Source: Dunaliella salina (Eukaryota; Chlorophyta; Chlorophyceae; Chlamydomonadales; Dunaliellaceae). Taken from it: DNA of 13,524 nucleotides. Location: NCBI GenBank assembly GCA_002284615.2, contig MU069662.1, positions 41,907-55,430 of the forward strand, in the 5' to 3' direction. Under the pieces are notes generated by a model. That model was not told the origin of the DNA. It worked only from the letters and a program-made list of their open reading frames with translations, and did not search any database. The translations under genes and the position numbers were made by a program. Numbering within the stretch: position 1 is the stretch's first letter; the number at the start of each line of letters is the position of its first letter. Positions 1 through 8,182 of this stretch are shown here, one piece after another.

Positions 1-64
<64 letters not shown>
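1..64. repeat. (AC)32 microsatellite at the window edge
   Basis: An uninterrupted AC dinucleotide run starts at base 1 and breaks at 65 into imperfect CA-rich sequence to about 90. Its true length is unknown because the window starts inside it. It lies in the intron upstream of the first visible EPSP synthase exon. Confidence 0.98.
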
Positions 65-68
<4 letters not shown>

Positions 69-184
69 GTACACACACATGCATGTATACTGTGTTTACA
101 GGCGCATGCACTGGCTCTTGTTCAGCAGCACCATGTGCATGGATCACCAGAACTCCAGCACGTTCTGAGGAGTCAGTCACACAT

Positions 185-645
185 TTTTCGCATGCCATGG
201 AGCACAGACCTGCGTATGTATCAGTGCATGGGTGCAACCAGAGTGACTGGGACAAACCTGCGTATGTATCAGTGCATGGGTACAACCGGAGTGACTCGGA
301 CAAACCGGGACAAACCTGAGCGTGCATCAGTAAGCGCTTGCAGAAAAGTCGAAAAACTGTTAGTCGCGCGCTTTTCACATGCCAAGGAGCACAAACCTGC
401 GTGTGTATCGGTGCATGGGCGCAACCACCAGATTGACTCCTGTCAGGGACAAACCTGTGCGTGCATCAGTACGCACTTGCAGAAAATTTGAAGAACTGTT
501 AGTCGCATGTTTTTCACATGCCGAGGAGCACAAACCTGCGTGTGTATCGGTGCGTGGGTGCAACCACCTGAGTGACTGCTGTCAGGGACAAAACTGTGCA
601 TGCATCAGTGTACGCATGCAGCAAAAGTGAAACACCGTCTGCAAA
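185..645 (-). repeat. ~139-bp tandem array related to inverted exon A start
   Basis: Three units start at TTTTCRCATGCC (185, 372 and 511). The first is longer by exactly 48 bp because an inner segment is duplicated (ACCTGCG at 208 and 256). The reverse complement of each unit carries two blocks reading CAGGTTTGTSC or close to it, preceded by GGTTGCGCC. The same blocks in the same order occur on the plus strand before and at the start of exon A (about 978-1090). The array is therefore an inverted, diverged version of the exon A acceptor region. Confidence 0.75.
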
Positions 646-660
646 ATGTGCTGGATCTGG

Positions 661-693
661 CGCATGTGTGCAGTGCTGGCAAGCACAGAACTG
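661..693 (-). repeat. Inverted copy of the exon A start
   Basis: The reverse complement of this 33-nt stretch matches 1070-1102 (last acceptor base pairs plus the first 30 bases of exon A) at about 27 of 33 positions by hand alignment. It covers the region coding for [10 protein letters not shown]. Confidence 0.7.
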
Positions 694-729
694 CTTGTGC
701 GTCAGTGCACGCATGCACTAACTTTGGCT

Positions 730-758
730 CCTGTCATGCACAAACCTGCACGTGCATC
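730..758 (-). repeat. Inverted copy of the exon A acceptor junction
   Basis: The reverse complement contains GTGCAGGTTTGTGC and matches 1060-1088 at about 25 of 29 positions. It spans the true 3' splice site of exon A. The copy could pair with the real junction in the pre-mRNA, with about 300 nt between the arms. Confidence 0.75.
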
Positions 759-787
759 AACGCCTGCATGGGCTGATGCAAAGGTAG

Positions 788-830
788 GGTTGTGCTCGAT
801 TGCGCTGCGCCCATATGTCACATCCAGCAT
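788..830 (+). repeat. Decayed direct copy of the exon A start
   Basis: After TAG (785-787) the sequence reads GGTTGTGCTCGAT and then GCGCTGCGC, parallel to the exon A start. The frame equivalent to exon A gives VVLDCAAP against FVLDGTAR. Confidence 0.55.
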
Positions 831-980
831 GGTTTGGAGAAGTTCCGTCACGTGTTCTTTGCATGCGTTCACTGATGCAGGTATGTAAAGACAGCACAGC
901 ATGTGTGCGTCAGGTCCAGCGCCTTTCAAAGATGAGCAGTCAGCCACGCACCTTGCATGCATGCACTGATGCTTGCGCAG

Positions 981-1030
981 GTTTGTGCTTGACATCGCTG
1001 CGCGCTTGCATCAGATCCATCACGCTCCGC
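981..1030 (+). repeat. Direct copy of the exon A start with intact AG
   Basis: A GCGCAG acceptor-like triplet (AG at 979-980) is followed by GTTTGTGCTTGAC, identical to the first 13 bases of exon A. The equivalent frame gives [11 protein letters not shown], then diverges. It sits 92 bp upstream of the real acceptor and is a possible decoy 3' splice site. It lacks the MRERP block, including the catalytic arginine, so it cannot replace exon A. Confidence 0.75.
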
Positions 1031-1072
1031 AGATGGTCAATCACATTTTTGGTTGCGCCGATGCATGTGCAG

Positions 1073-1223
1073 GTTTGTGCTTGACGGCACTGCGCGCATG
1101 CGTGAGCGTCCCATTCAGGACCTTGTGGACGGCTTGGTGCAGCTGGGCGTGGATGCCAAGTGCCCCCTGGGCACGGGGTGCCCGCCTGTGGAGGTCAACG
1201 CACAGGGACTTCCTTCTGGCAAG
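1073..1223 (+). CDS. EPSPS: EPSP synthase exon A (partial gene)
   Basis: EPSP synthase (EC 2.5.1.19) transfers the enolpyruvyl group of PEP to shikimate-3-phosphate, in plastids in plants and green algae. This exon gives one codon-completing base plus 50 codons: [13 protein letters not shown], then the [16 protein letters not shown] stretch, then [11 protein letters not shown] and GLPSGK. The arginine of RERP (codon 1107-1109) corresponds to E. coli Arg124, which contacts PEP/glyphosate phosphate. LGTGCPP is typical of plant and green-algal enzymes. The acceptor is TGCAG at 1068-1072 and the donor GTAAGA at 1224, phase 0. The reading continues in exon B as GK|VQLKGS, as in the family, so no exon is missing between them. 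The donor end is followed by four tandem degenerate copies of the exon's own 3' part; only this first copy keeps every family motif. Identification is very secure; boundaries rest on splice consensus plus family continuity. Confidence 0.96.
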
Positions 1224-1230
1224 GTAAGAC

Positions 1231-1682
1231 TGGGCCTAGTATGGATGGCTTGGTGCAGCTGGGTGTGGATGCCAAGTGCCCCCTGGGCATGGGGAAGTTA
1301 ACCTGTGGAGCTCAGTGTGCAGGGACTCCTCTGGCAAGGTAAGACAGGGCCTTGTGGACAGCTTGGTGCCGATGAACAAGGATGTTGAGTGCCCCCTGAG
1401 CACAAGTTGTCTGCCTTAGAGGTCAATGCGCAGGGACTTCCTTCCGGCTAGGTAAGGCAGGGCCTAGTATGGCTGGCTTGGTGCAGCTGGGCAAGGATGC
1501 TAAGTGCCTCCTTGGAGTTGGGATGTCTACCTGAGGAGGTCAGTGTGCAGGGACTCCCTTCTGGCAAGGTAAGACAGGGCCTTGTGAACAGCTTGGCGCA
1601 AAGGGGGATGGACGATAAGTGCCCTCTGGGCACAGGTTTCGCGCCTGTGGAGGTGGACCCGCAGGGTTTTCCTTTCGACAAG
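1231..1682 (+). repeat. Four tandem pseudo-copies of the exon A 3' end
   Basis: Units end at 1338, 1451, 1568 and 1682; with the real exon end at 1223 the spacings are 115, 113, 117 and 114 bp. Each resembles [15 protein letters not shown] through GLPSGK plus the start of the intron. Copies 2 and 4 share CCTAGTATGG, whereas 1, 3 and 5 share CCTTGTG, indicating duplication of a dimer. Copies 2, 3 and 4 keep GTAAG donors. In copy 3 the terminal AAG became TAG, and in copy 5 the donor GT became GG. None has its own upstream exon half. Confidence 0.92.
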
Positions 1683-1729
1683 GGAAGGGTCAAATACTGC
1701 CCCCTGGCCTGCAGTGGGCGATTAGTGTG

Positions 1730-1925
1730 ATGGGCAAGGAGTGTGTGCCACTGCACACCATGATGTTTCTTCCTGTGGAGTGGAATACCACTGCAAGTTG
1801 TGTAGTTGGCGAGGAGTGTATGCCACTGCACTGCACACCATGATGTTTCTTCCTGTGGAGTAAAAGACCACCGCAAGCTGTGTAATTGGCGAGGAGCGTG
1901 GGCAACTGCACTGCACACCATGATC
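1730..1925 (+). repeat. 80-bp tandem repeat, about 2.4 copies
   Basis: The sequence CTGCACACCATGAT recurs with exactly 80-bp spacing (TGAT at 1761, 1841 and 1921), joined by GAGGAGYGT and GTGGAGTRRAA blocks. It is intronic and no coding role is seen. Confidence 0.85.
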
Positions 1926-1935
1926 CTCGAGCAAA

Positions 1936-2829
1936 AAACCACATCTGCCTCGCAGCTTCGACTGCGCATCCAATGGTTGAGCAAACGGTCCCTTTTCCAT
2001 GGAGAAGAAAAGACAAAAAAGTGCACCACAGGGGCAATCATGAGCAGCTGACTAGGGTTGGACCATCCCACATTTAATGCCATACGTATTGCGTTTTCCC
2101 TGCCAAAATGCTGATATACATACACGGCATATTTAAATGGAATTGGCCAACCCCGCAGCTGAGTGATCCTGTGGGGTGCATCATTGTCATCATGAGGAAA
2201 GCCATGGGCACCCTGAAAATAACTGTGGGCATCGAGGGCATGCTTGTTGGGCAGGGTGGACAAGTCCCGTATGAATATGCCCTACAAGTTTTTGGCATGT
2301 ACAGTACATGTGGCGTCATGCATAGAATTGGCCAACCCTGTTGTTGGGTATCATGAGCAGCATAATCTAATGAAGGATCCTCCTCCTCAGGCTGGAGTTC
2401 CTATCTGAGGAGCGTATCAAGAATCAAAAGCAGGGCACCACAATCTTGCTTCAAATTTTATGCACTAGTCCCGTGCTTTGGCACGACAATGAGGCAGGTG
2501 CATGAAAAATAAAATGGGTTGGTGAAGAGCAAGTCGGAGGAGGTCATTTCGTTTGAACTCACATGACCTCCAGCCTCTGAGTCTCAGGCAGTTTGAACCT
2601 CTGGCAAGGAATACGAGGTGCAGCTTGCTGGAACAACTGCTTGCTGGGACTGCTGCCTGTAGTGCTGGGGCTCATAGGATTCTTTGCAGTGCAAAGGTGA
2701 CCAAAAATATGACGATTGTTCCGCAATCCATCACTTTTTTGTTGGGAAATTCAGAGCCTCTGAGTCAGAGGCCATGCCTGCTTCCCAGACGGTGGAGGTA
2801 CACCTGGAGATGTTCTGCGGCTTTCACGC
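1936..2829. other. Intronic stretch without a gene
   Basis: No gene, array or coding exon was recognised. GAATTGGCCAACCC occurs twice (about 2139 and 2326). Small inverted repeats lie at 2539-2547/2563-2571 (loop 15 nt) and at the near-palindrome 2756-2772. Open frames here are short or antisense and show no family motif. Confidence 0.5.
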
Positions 2830-3290
2830 AACGAGAAGAAAAGGAATGAAGAGCCTACGCAAGCCAGAGGCCGCGTGCATTCAGGGATTCAGACACAAAT
2901 GTGCCCGGCTTCTGTAATGGCAAAAGCAGACGCGACAAGCTGGCATGACTTTCTGACCTGAATCCAAGCAGACAAGTATTCTGAGACCCCAAGTCACGGG
3001 TTAAGCCACGAACATGCACCTGGATTCTGCGGCCTTCAGGCACAATTGGGCCTGGCTTCCATGACCAGAGGCATGGCAAGCAGGCGTGGCAAGTCGGCAT
3101 GGCTCTGTGGCCTGAAGTCAAGCAGCCTTGGCACCACCAGGGATCTGTGATTACATGTCGCAGGTTCCAGCAAAAATAGCAACCACCAGGGTTCTGTGAT
3201 TACATGTCACAGGTTCCAGCAAAAATAAGGCCTCCACTCAAAACGATGGACTGCTGCTAGCCTGACCACAAGCACGGCAGGCAGGCATCA
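2830..3290. repeat. Dispersed repeat, copy 1
   Basis: A GAGAAGAAAAG-rich stretch leads to CGCAAGCCAGAGG and CGTGCATT near 2856-2881. About 385 bp later comes AGGCCTCCACTCAAAACGA and GCTAGCCTGACCA (3228-3267). The same two blocks recur in the same order and with almost the same spacing at 10250-10706 in another intron, so this may be a degraded mobile element. The interiors do not align obviously by eye. Confidence 0.5.
3133..3227 (+). repeat. 49-bp tandem duplication
   Basis: Two copies of 46 nt at 3133-3178 and 3182-3227, starting ACCACCAGGG and ending CCAGCAAAAATA, differ at two positions. The high identity suggests a recent duplication. Confidence 0.92.
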
Positions 3291-3715
3291 GACACGCCAA
3301 GCAGACAAGCCTTCCGGGCAGATATGCCTTTGCAGACGGCTGGACAAAGCATGCACCATAGGCCTGTGGCACCCTGTGAAGAAGGACGTTGAGGCTGAGC
3401 AAATAGAGAGCGGGGGGAGGCCTTGGCTAAGGAGGACAAGACGAACGAAACAGGAAATGATGTGATCTTGCAGAAAAATTTGTTTGAGTGGGAGGAATTG
3501 AGGAGTGTGGCGATCCCTGAAAGCTTGCGCCACATAAAAATGTTGTGAAACTCTGCCGGCTCATGCCATGTCTGAAAACCGGGGTGCACATGTCAACTCA
3601 TGCAGTGCACACCAATTTTGTGGAACCTTGTCAACTCATGCTACACCTTTTTAAGGCAAATACAACTGTGGTGCGCATGCGCACTGAGAGACACACAGTG
3701 CGTTATAGAGTGTTT
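3291..3715. other. Intronic stretch without a gene
   Basis: No coding exon, RNA gene or tandem array was recognised. A short duplication of GTCAACTCATGC occurs near 3593 and 3629. Confidence 0.4.
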
Positions 3716-3813
3716 AGCTTGCATGAATCCCCGCTGCCCTAGCCTGGAAACCAGCATCACCAAGACCGGCATTGCTGGATTCCAGGCTAGGGCAGCAGGG
3801 ATCCTCGCAAGCT
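3716..3813. repeat. 98-nt imperfect hairpin
   Basis: Arms 3716-3749 and 3780-3813 are inverted complements with 4 mismatches in 34 positions (core CTGCCCTAGCCTGGAA). After one A/A mismatch a further CCAGCA/TGCTGG stem (3751-3756/3773-3778) leaves a 16-nt loop. The termini read AGCTTGC and GCAAGCT. It could be a small foldback element or a transcribed stem-loop of miRNA-precursor size. No clear target-site duplication is visible. Confidence 0.8.
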
Positions 3814-3926
3814 AATATTCTCACTACTCCCACCACTCCCACACTCTGGCTAATACTCTCACAACTCTTATTACTAATACTCTCACTTCTCCCACCACTC
3901 ACACTACTCTCGCTAATACTCTCTGC
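3811..3926 (+). repeat. Pyrimidine-rich minisatellite
   Basis: Imperfect repeats of CTCACTACTCCCACC and GCTAATACTCTC begin directly at the right arm of the hairpin. They may act as internal polypyrimidine tracts, but this is not shown. Confidence 0.75.
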
Positions 3927-4263
3927 AATGCACAATTTTTGCAAGGATGCCGGTTGCCTAGGTTGCATAGTTTTGAAGTATGAAACATATCCCTTCAGCC
4001 TTAGTCTAGTTTACTTGGCGTTTTACTCACGAGAAGGCGCCCCAGAGGGCATATGTTCTACAGTGCAGCTGGCACTCCAAGGAACGAGCAAGCGCTACAT
4101 GCTGATGCTGCAATTGTCCTACAAACATCATGGAAAATGCCAAAGAAAACAGTGGAGTCGAGGAGGATAAGCTCAAGCTCTTGCTTACCCCAAGGCAGGG
4201 AGCCCCTATTGCTTGTTGTTCCTCTTATGCCCTGCTTGCATTACAGCACCTGTCCTGTCTTCC
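3927..4263. other. Intronic stretch without a gene
   Basis: Nothing recognisable was seen: no family motif in the short open frames and no clear repeat. Confidence 0.4.
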
Positions 4264-4609
4264 GATTGTATCATGACTCCTGTGATTGCCGTATGAGTCC
4301 TTTGGTTGCATGATGACTCCTCTGGTTGCATGGTGACTCCTCAGATTGCATCATGACTCCTCAAGTTGCATGATAACTCCTCAGATTGCTTGTAGCACCA
4401 CGAATCCTATGAATGCATCATGGCTCCCCTGATTGCTCATGAAATATTGACTCCTTCCATCGCATCACAACTCCTCGGACTGCATCACCACTCCTTAGAT
4501 TGCTCGTTGTGTCATGACTCCTCAGATTGCATCAGGACTCTTCGGACTGCATCATGACTCCTCAGATTGTGTCAGACTCCTCAGATTGCTCATTGTGTCA
4601 TGACTCCTC
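4264..4609 (+). repeat. ~20-bp minisatellite (GATTGCATCATGACTCCTCA-like)
   Basis: Roughly fifteen imperfect units share TGACTCCTC and GATTGC with small indels. No coding frame is maintained. Confidence 0.85.
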
Positions 4610-4997
4610 TCCTGGTCTTCCTTGCCTGATTGAGGAACAGCACCAATGTTATACGCTGCTCTCGGTGGGGATCGCACTTGGGTGCATCTGCAGTTCCAAG
4701 GGGACGCCTTGGCTTGTACCTGCAGTGCAGAGGGGCGCGCCTGACCGTATCTGTGTGCAGACGCAAGGAGCTTGCAGGATCTGCATGTAGATGCTGTCAA
4801 ACATCCCCTTGCTGGAACGTTTGGGCAGGCATGTGCTTGTATGAATTGAATGAGTGGCGTCCCTCAAATGCTGCTGCAGGAGTATGTTACCCATCCTATC
4901 CCTGTTAGCAGCTACGTGTGGAGCACTGAGACAGTGGATTCACATCATTTGAGCCAGGCCTGCTGTCGGTGCCTGACACCCTTGGTCGTGCTTGCAT
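4610..4997. other. Intronic stretch without a gene
   Basis: No exon or RNA gene was recognised. Open frames on both strands overlap one another and show no family motif. Confidence 0.4.
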
Positions 4998-5150
4998 CAA
5001 CAGCTGGACTAGCTCAAAGGGCAACACCTGGTCTAGCTCAATAGCTGGACTAGCTCAGACACCTGGGCTAGCTCAACACCTGGGCTAGCTCAATACCTGG
5101 ACTAGCTCAAACACCTTGTCTAGCTGAACACCCAGACTAGCTCAAAGGAT
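4998..5150 (+). repeat. ~18-bp minisatellite with CTAGCTCAA core
   Basis: About eight imperfect units of ACACCTGGRCTAGCTCAA lie in tandem, with unit length varying. Confidence 0.88.
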
Positions 5151-5424
5151 CTGGGTCCATAGGGCCTGCCTGAGGTTCCCACATTGCCTGAGTCCCCCTG
5201 TTGATGCTTGTAGTGTTTCTGGGCATGCCTGCATTAACAGCTCCCAGGCGTGCGCTGCAGGTTATTAGCCCCATGGGTTGCAATGAGCCTAACGTCACCA
5301 TCTGTTCTATCATCCGCAAAATCAGGACGCTCATAATGCAGGCATGTTGCCGTGTTGGAACATTTGTTGAGTAGGCCCATAAGTGCAGCTGTCCTTCTGC
5401 ACCCCGGTCGCGGTGTGCCTGCAG

Positions 5425-5445
5425 GTGCTGGCATGAATTTTTGAT
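5425..5445 (+). repeat. Short copy of the exon B acceptor region
   Basis: GGTCGCGGTGTGCCTGCAG ending at 5424 is nearly identical to the sequence before the copy at 6004 and resembles the true exon B acceptor (TGTGCCTGCAG). The exon part diverges after GTGCTGG. The AG at 5423-5424 is intact. Confidence 0.6.
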
Positions 5446-5561
5446 GTGCTGGCGTTGCCTGCCTACAGACAGGCTCTCAAGCTCGGAGCTAGGAGATCCT
5501 GAGACCCTTTCCGTCAGCTACGCCTTAGCGACAGAGGTTCAGGCACCTGCTCTATGTGGGG

Positions 5562-5658
5562 CAGAGGAAAGGGATTCCACGCAGAGGAAAGGGATTCCAT
5601 GCAGAGCCCGAGTACCTAGCCCCAAAGAGCCTAAGGGCGCGCCAAAGAGCCTAGGGCA
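5562..5658 (+). repeat. Two short tandem duplications
   Basis: GCAGAGGAAAGGGATTCCA is present twice in tandem (about 5562-5599), followed by two copies of CCAAAGAGCCTARGG (about 5621-5658). Confidence 0.85.
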
Positions 5659-5691
5659 GCGATCACACATTCTTAAAACTTGAGGCTTTTT

Positions 5692-5911
5692 GCTGCTGCA
5701 ATTCTGTGCACCTTTACCCTGCAAGTGCAGCTGGAGGGCAGCAGGCAGGCGTCTCAGTTAGGGGACCTTTGCTGCAGCAACCATGCGCTCACAGGAGCAG
5801 CAATCAGACACTCCTAGAATTTCATGCCCAATGCTGCCGCAACCCTGTGCACCTCCCCCCTGCAGAAGGCAGCAGGCAGGCGTCTCAGTTAGGGGACCTT
5901 TGCTGCGGCAA
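5692..5911 (+). repeat. Repeated segment containing exon B start copies
   Basis: Two copies of about 80-90 bp (5692-5780 and 5832-5911) share TGTGCACCT, GCAGCAGGCAGGCGTCTCAG and GGGGACCTTTGCTGC. The first contains GTGCAGCTGGAGGGCAGC from 5725, almost the start of exon B, but the preceding splice AG is AA. The second keeps AG at 5864-5865 but has lost the first bases of the exon copy. Confidence 0.75.
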
Positions 5912-5935
5912 TGTTGTTCACATGGAGTGTCCCTG

Positions 5936-6343
5936 CAAAACAGTTGCTCATCTGAGCGATAGTGAACCTGGCTTCTCCCTCCGTGGTCGCGGTGTGCCTG
6001 CAGGTGCAACTATGGGGTAGTGTAAGCAGCCAGTACCTGACAGCCCTGCAAACAGTTGCTCATCTGAGCATCAATGCACCTGGCTTCTCCCTCTGTAATC
6101 GCGGTGTGCCTACGGGTGCAACTGAAGGGCAGTGTGAGCAATCAGTTGCTGACAGCCCTGCAAACAGCTACTCATTTTAATGCAGCTGACACCTCTCTCT
6201 GCGGTCATGGTTTGCCTGCAGGTAGGAGCAACTGTTTGCAGGGAAGTCAGGTACTGGCTGCTCAAGCTGCCCATCAAGTTATTGATGCCCTGCAAACAGC
6301 TACATATTTGACTCCCCACCCTTTGGCCGAGTTGTGCCTGCAG
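5936..6343 (+). repeat. ~112-bp tandem array of exon B start plus acceptor
   Basis: Copies of the exon B start begin at 6004, 6116 and 6222, ahead of the real one at 6344 (spacings 112, 106 and 122). The 6004 copy has an intact acceptor and reads VQLWGSVSSQYLTALQT before departing from the family. The 6116 copy has AG changed to GG. The 6222 copy keeps AG but departs from the exon after a few bases and is interrupted by an inverted segment (6233-6272). Confidence 0.9.
6233..6272 (-). repeat. Inverted copy of the exon B core
   Basis: The reverse complement of this 40-nt stretch contains GAGCAGCCAGTACCTGAC and ends CCCTGCAAACA. Its first two thirds match exon B at about 6355-6385; the remainder matches the intronic copies at 6004 and 6116. 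An 11-bp inverted repeat (TGTTTGCAGGG at 6233-6243, CCCTGCAAACA at 6288-6298) borders it, as if a segment had been flipped between short inverted repeats. It lies about 80 nt upstream of the exon segment it complements. Confidence 0.85.
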
Positions 6344-6451
6344 GTGCAGTTGAAGGGCAGCGTGAGCAGCCAGTACCTGACAGCCCTTCTGATGGCTGCA
6401 CCGCTCTCCAAAGGCTCGGAGGGCATCGAAATCGTGATTACCGATGAGTTG
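6344..6451 (+). CDS. EPSPS: EPSP synthase exon B
   Basis: Thirty-six codons: VQLKGSVSSQYLTALLMAAP, then LSKGSEGIEIVITDEL. This is one of the most conserved parts of the family. The SSQ triplet (codons 8-10, Gln at 6371-6373) corresponds to E. coli Ser169, Ser170 and Gln171, which bind shikimate-3-phosphate and PEP/glyphosate. The acceptor is TGCCTGCAG (AG at 6342-6343), the donor GTGAGT at 6452, and both introns are phase 0. The join to exon C gives ITDELVSQPYVDMT, parallel to the plant DKLISVPYVEMT region, so nothing is missing. The exon start is preceded by several tandem decoy copies, two of which have lost their AG; this one alone continues into the LLMAAPL block with a full donor. Confidence 0.97.
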
Positions 6452-7155
6452 GTGAGTGCTGAGACCTTTTGTACATTGGAGCTCCATGGAGCTTGCTAAA
6501 GGAAGCCTCTTTCCGGCGGAGGCTTGCTTGGGAAGCAGAGCTTCCTTTCTGGCGACATTTGGGCGCTGGAGACCTTACTTGCCCCCGTCTCACCCGCGCA
6601 CGGAATGAGGGATTCTTTGATGCGCAGGAGGTGATGGAATGAGCCCATGCTTGGTTGCTTCAGATGTTGTGACGTTGTAAACACTGTACAAAAACTGGCT
6701 TTCAGCCCGCACTGCTTGTTGGCAGAGGCATCATTTTGATCAAGCATCAGTATCTGAAAAAGAGGTGAGGAAAAAGTCTGGGTGAAGCTGGGAACAAAGG
6801 AAGTTGTGCAGGCAATGGGTTCCTTGGCTTTTCAAGCCCACGTACTTCCTTGCTTTCTGAAATGTTACTGGGACTGCTTTTGGCTGCCCATGCACATCAA
6901 CACTCTCTTCCGTTTTCGTGAGTGCGCAACCTCTGCTTCATGCCAATGAGGCAGCGTGCGTTTTTCACTGCCCGCGCACCTAGTCACTTGTTTATATAGT
7001 CTGTGAGGTTGCAACCTCTGTTTCCTATATCAGTGAGGTGGCGGGCTCCAGCGTCGATGTGCCAGATGCCCACATGGTGGGCAAGGTCCTTGGGTCAGTA
7101 TATGTGAGCGTTCCAAGGCAGCAGCTGCAAACAATTTGTGTCACTCCCGATCGTC

Positions 7156-7301
7156 ATGCCTGCTAGATGACTGGCTCTACCCTAGATACATAGATGGCTC
7201 TATCCTACAGATAGATGGCTCTATCCTACAGATAGATGGCTCTAACCTAGATGGCTCTACCCTACATAGATAGATGCCTGCTAGGTGACTGGCTGTACCC
7301 T
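7156..7301 (+). repeat. ~22-bp minisatellite, AGATGGCTCTAYCCTA type
   Basis: Five or six imperfect GATGGCTCTAYCCTACA units are framed by two copies of a 28-bp block (7156-7183 and 7274-7301, beginning ATGCCTGCTAG). Confidence 0.88.
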
Positions 7302-7741
7302 CATGTCGTTTTCTTTGCCAGGCGCTCAGGCTGCAAAAGCATCTCAGGCTTTTCCATTCGTGTGCAGTGAATGGACTGACTCGTTTGACTACTCCTTCGA
7401 CGCAAAAATGCTTTTAGCAAGCGGCAAGAGTGTTAACTATTAATTGCTTTATAGTTCAGACTATGTTACCATTATGTAAACGTTTAGCGTGTAGTCGTGT
7501 CGCTGCAAGACAGCCAGCTGTTTGTGGTCATGGATTGTTACCATGGTTTCGTGAGAGGGTTTAAAAGGGGTGGCCTACGGCGCGAGACCCTGGCTGAACG
7601 GCTGCTGGTGAGACATTCTCAACCAGCATCAAAATTGAAACCAGTCCTGACAAAAAAAATTGAAATTCTCTACAAGTCTTGATTCAGAAAAGTATTGATC
7701 CCAGGATCAGTTGTAATGTGAAAGCTTGCCAAGAAAGGGAT

Positions 7742-8182
7742 AAAGTCGTTACAATGACTTCATGGGAGTGATAGAGCTGATTCAGGGCTAGCCGATTCAG
7801 TGGTAGAGCTGATTCAGTGGCAGAGCTGATTCAGGACTGGCATTTGTGAGTTGGTGTGTTACCATGATTTCATGAGAGTGGTAGAGCTCATTCACAGCTG
7901 GCCGATTGAGCCAGCTTGTTGTGTATACATCGTTACCATGATTTCATGAGAGTTGTTACCATACCTCAAGATAGTTGTGACCATGATGTTGTGTATCTGT
8001 TGTTACCATGATATCATGAGAGTTGTTGCAATGGTGTTGTGTATCCGTTTTTACCATGATTTCATGAGAGTGGTAGAGCTGATACAGGGCTGGCTGATGG
8101 AGAATGGTGGGGTCAGCTGATGGAAAGTTGTAGAGCTGATTCAGGGCTGGCTGATGCAGCCAGCTTGCTGTGTATCCGTTGT
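7742..8182. repeat. Complex minisatellite, possibly antisense exon C derived
   Basis: Recurring modules are TTACCATGATTTCATGAGAG, GTAGAGCTGATTCAGG, GGCTGGCTGATG and TTGTGTATCYGTTG, in variable order. The reverse complement carries TCAGCCAGCC and, about 25 nt further, AAATCATGG. Both words occur in exon C in that order, about 20 nt apart. The repeat is certain; the link to exon C is tentative. Confidence 0.8.

Larger units (their letters stand above)
1..1072 (+). other. Incoming intron (3' part) of the EPSP synthase gene
   Basis: This intron ends at the acceptor TGCAG (AG at 1071-1072) and its 5' end is outside the window. It joins phase 2: one base of exon A completes a codon started in the upstream exon. 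The glycine-rich LGNAGTAMRP-type active-site block expected just before exon A in this family was not found here, so that exon must lie upstream. The intron consists of the AC microsatellite, a tandem array at about 185-645 that resembles the exon A start in reverse orientation, two further inverted copies, and two direct partial copies starting at 788 and 981. Confidence 0.85.
1224..6343 (+). other. Intron A-B, 5120 bp
   Basis: The donor is GTAAGA and the acceptor TGCCTGCAG, phase 0. From 5' to 3' it holds four extra copies of the exon A end (1231-1682), an 80-bp array (1730-1925), about 400 bp without recognisable features (1936-2360), a dispersed repeat (2830-3290), a 49-bp duplication, a strong hairpin (3716-3813), pyrimidine-rich and 20-bp minisatellites, an 18-bp CTAG-rich minisatellite, two short duplications near 5562-5658, and six copies of the exon B start. 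A 271-codon minus-strand frame at 1448-2263 crosses the arrays and is judged spurious. Confidence 0.9.

Noticed and set aside
135..714. Overlapping short open frames with repeated peptides on both strands
   Set aside because: They are translations of the ~139-bp intronic array; peptides such as RRFVLLGM are inverted echoes of the exon A start, not a gene.
1160..1342. Reading through from exon A into copy 2 as one longer exon
   Set aside because: The family sequence continues from GK directly to VQLKGS of exon B, and GTAAGA follows GK at once, so the extra copies are best treated as intron.
1448..2263. 271-codon minus-strand open frame, the longest in the window
   Set aside because: It lies antisense to the exon A copies and the 80-bp array; its repeats mirror those arrays, it shows no family motif, and it ends in intron sequence.
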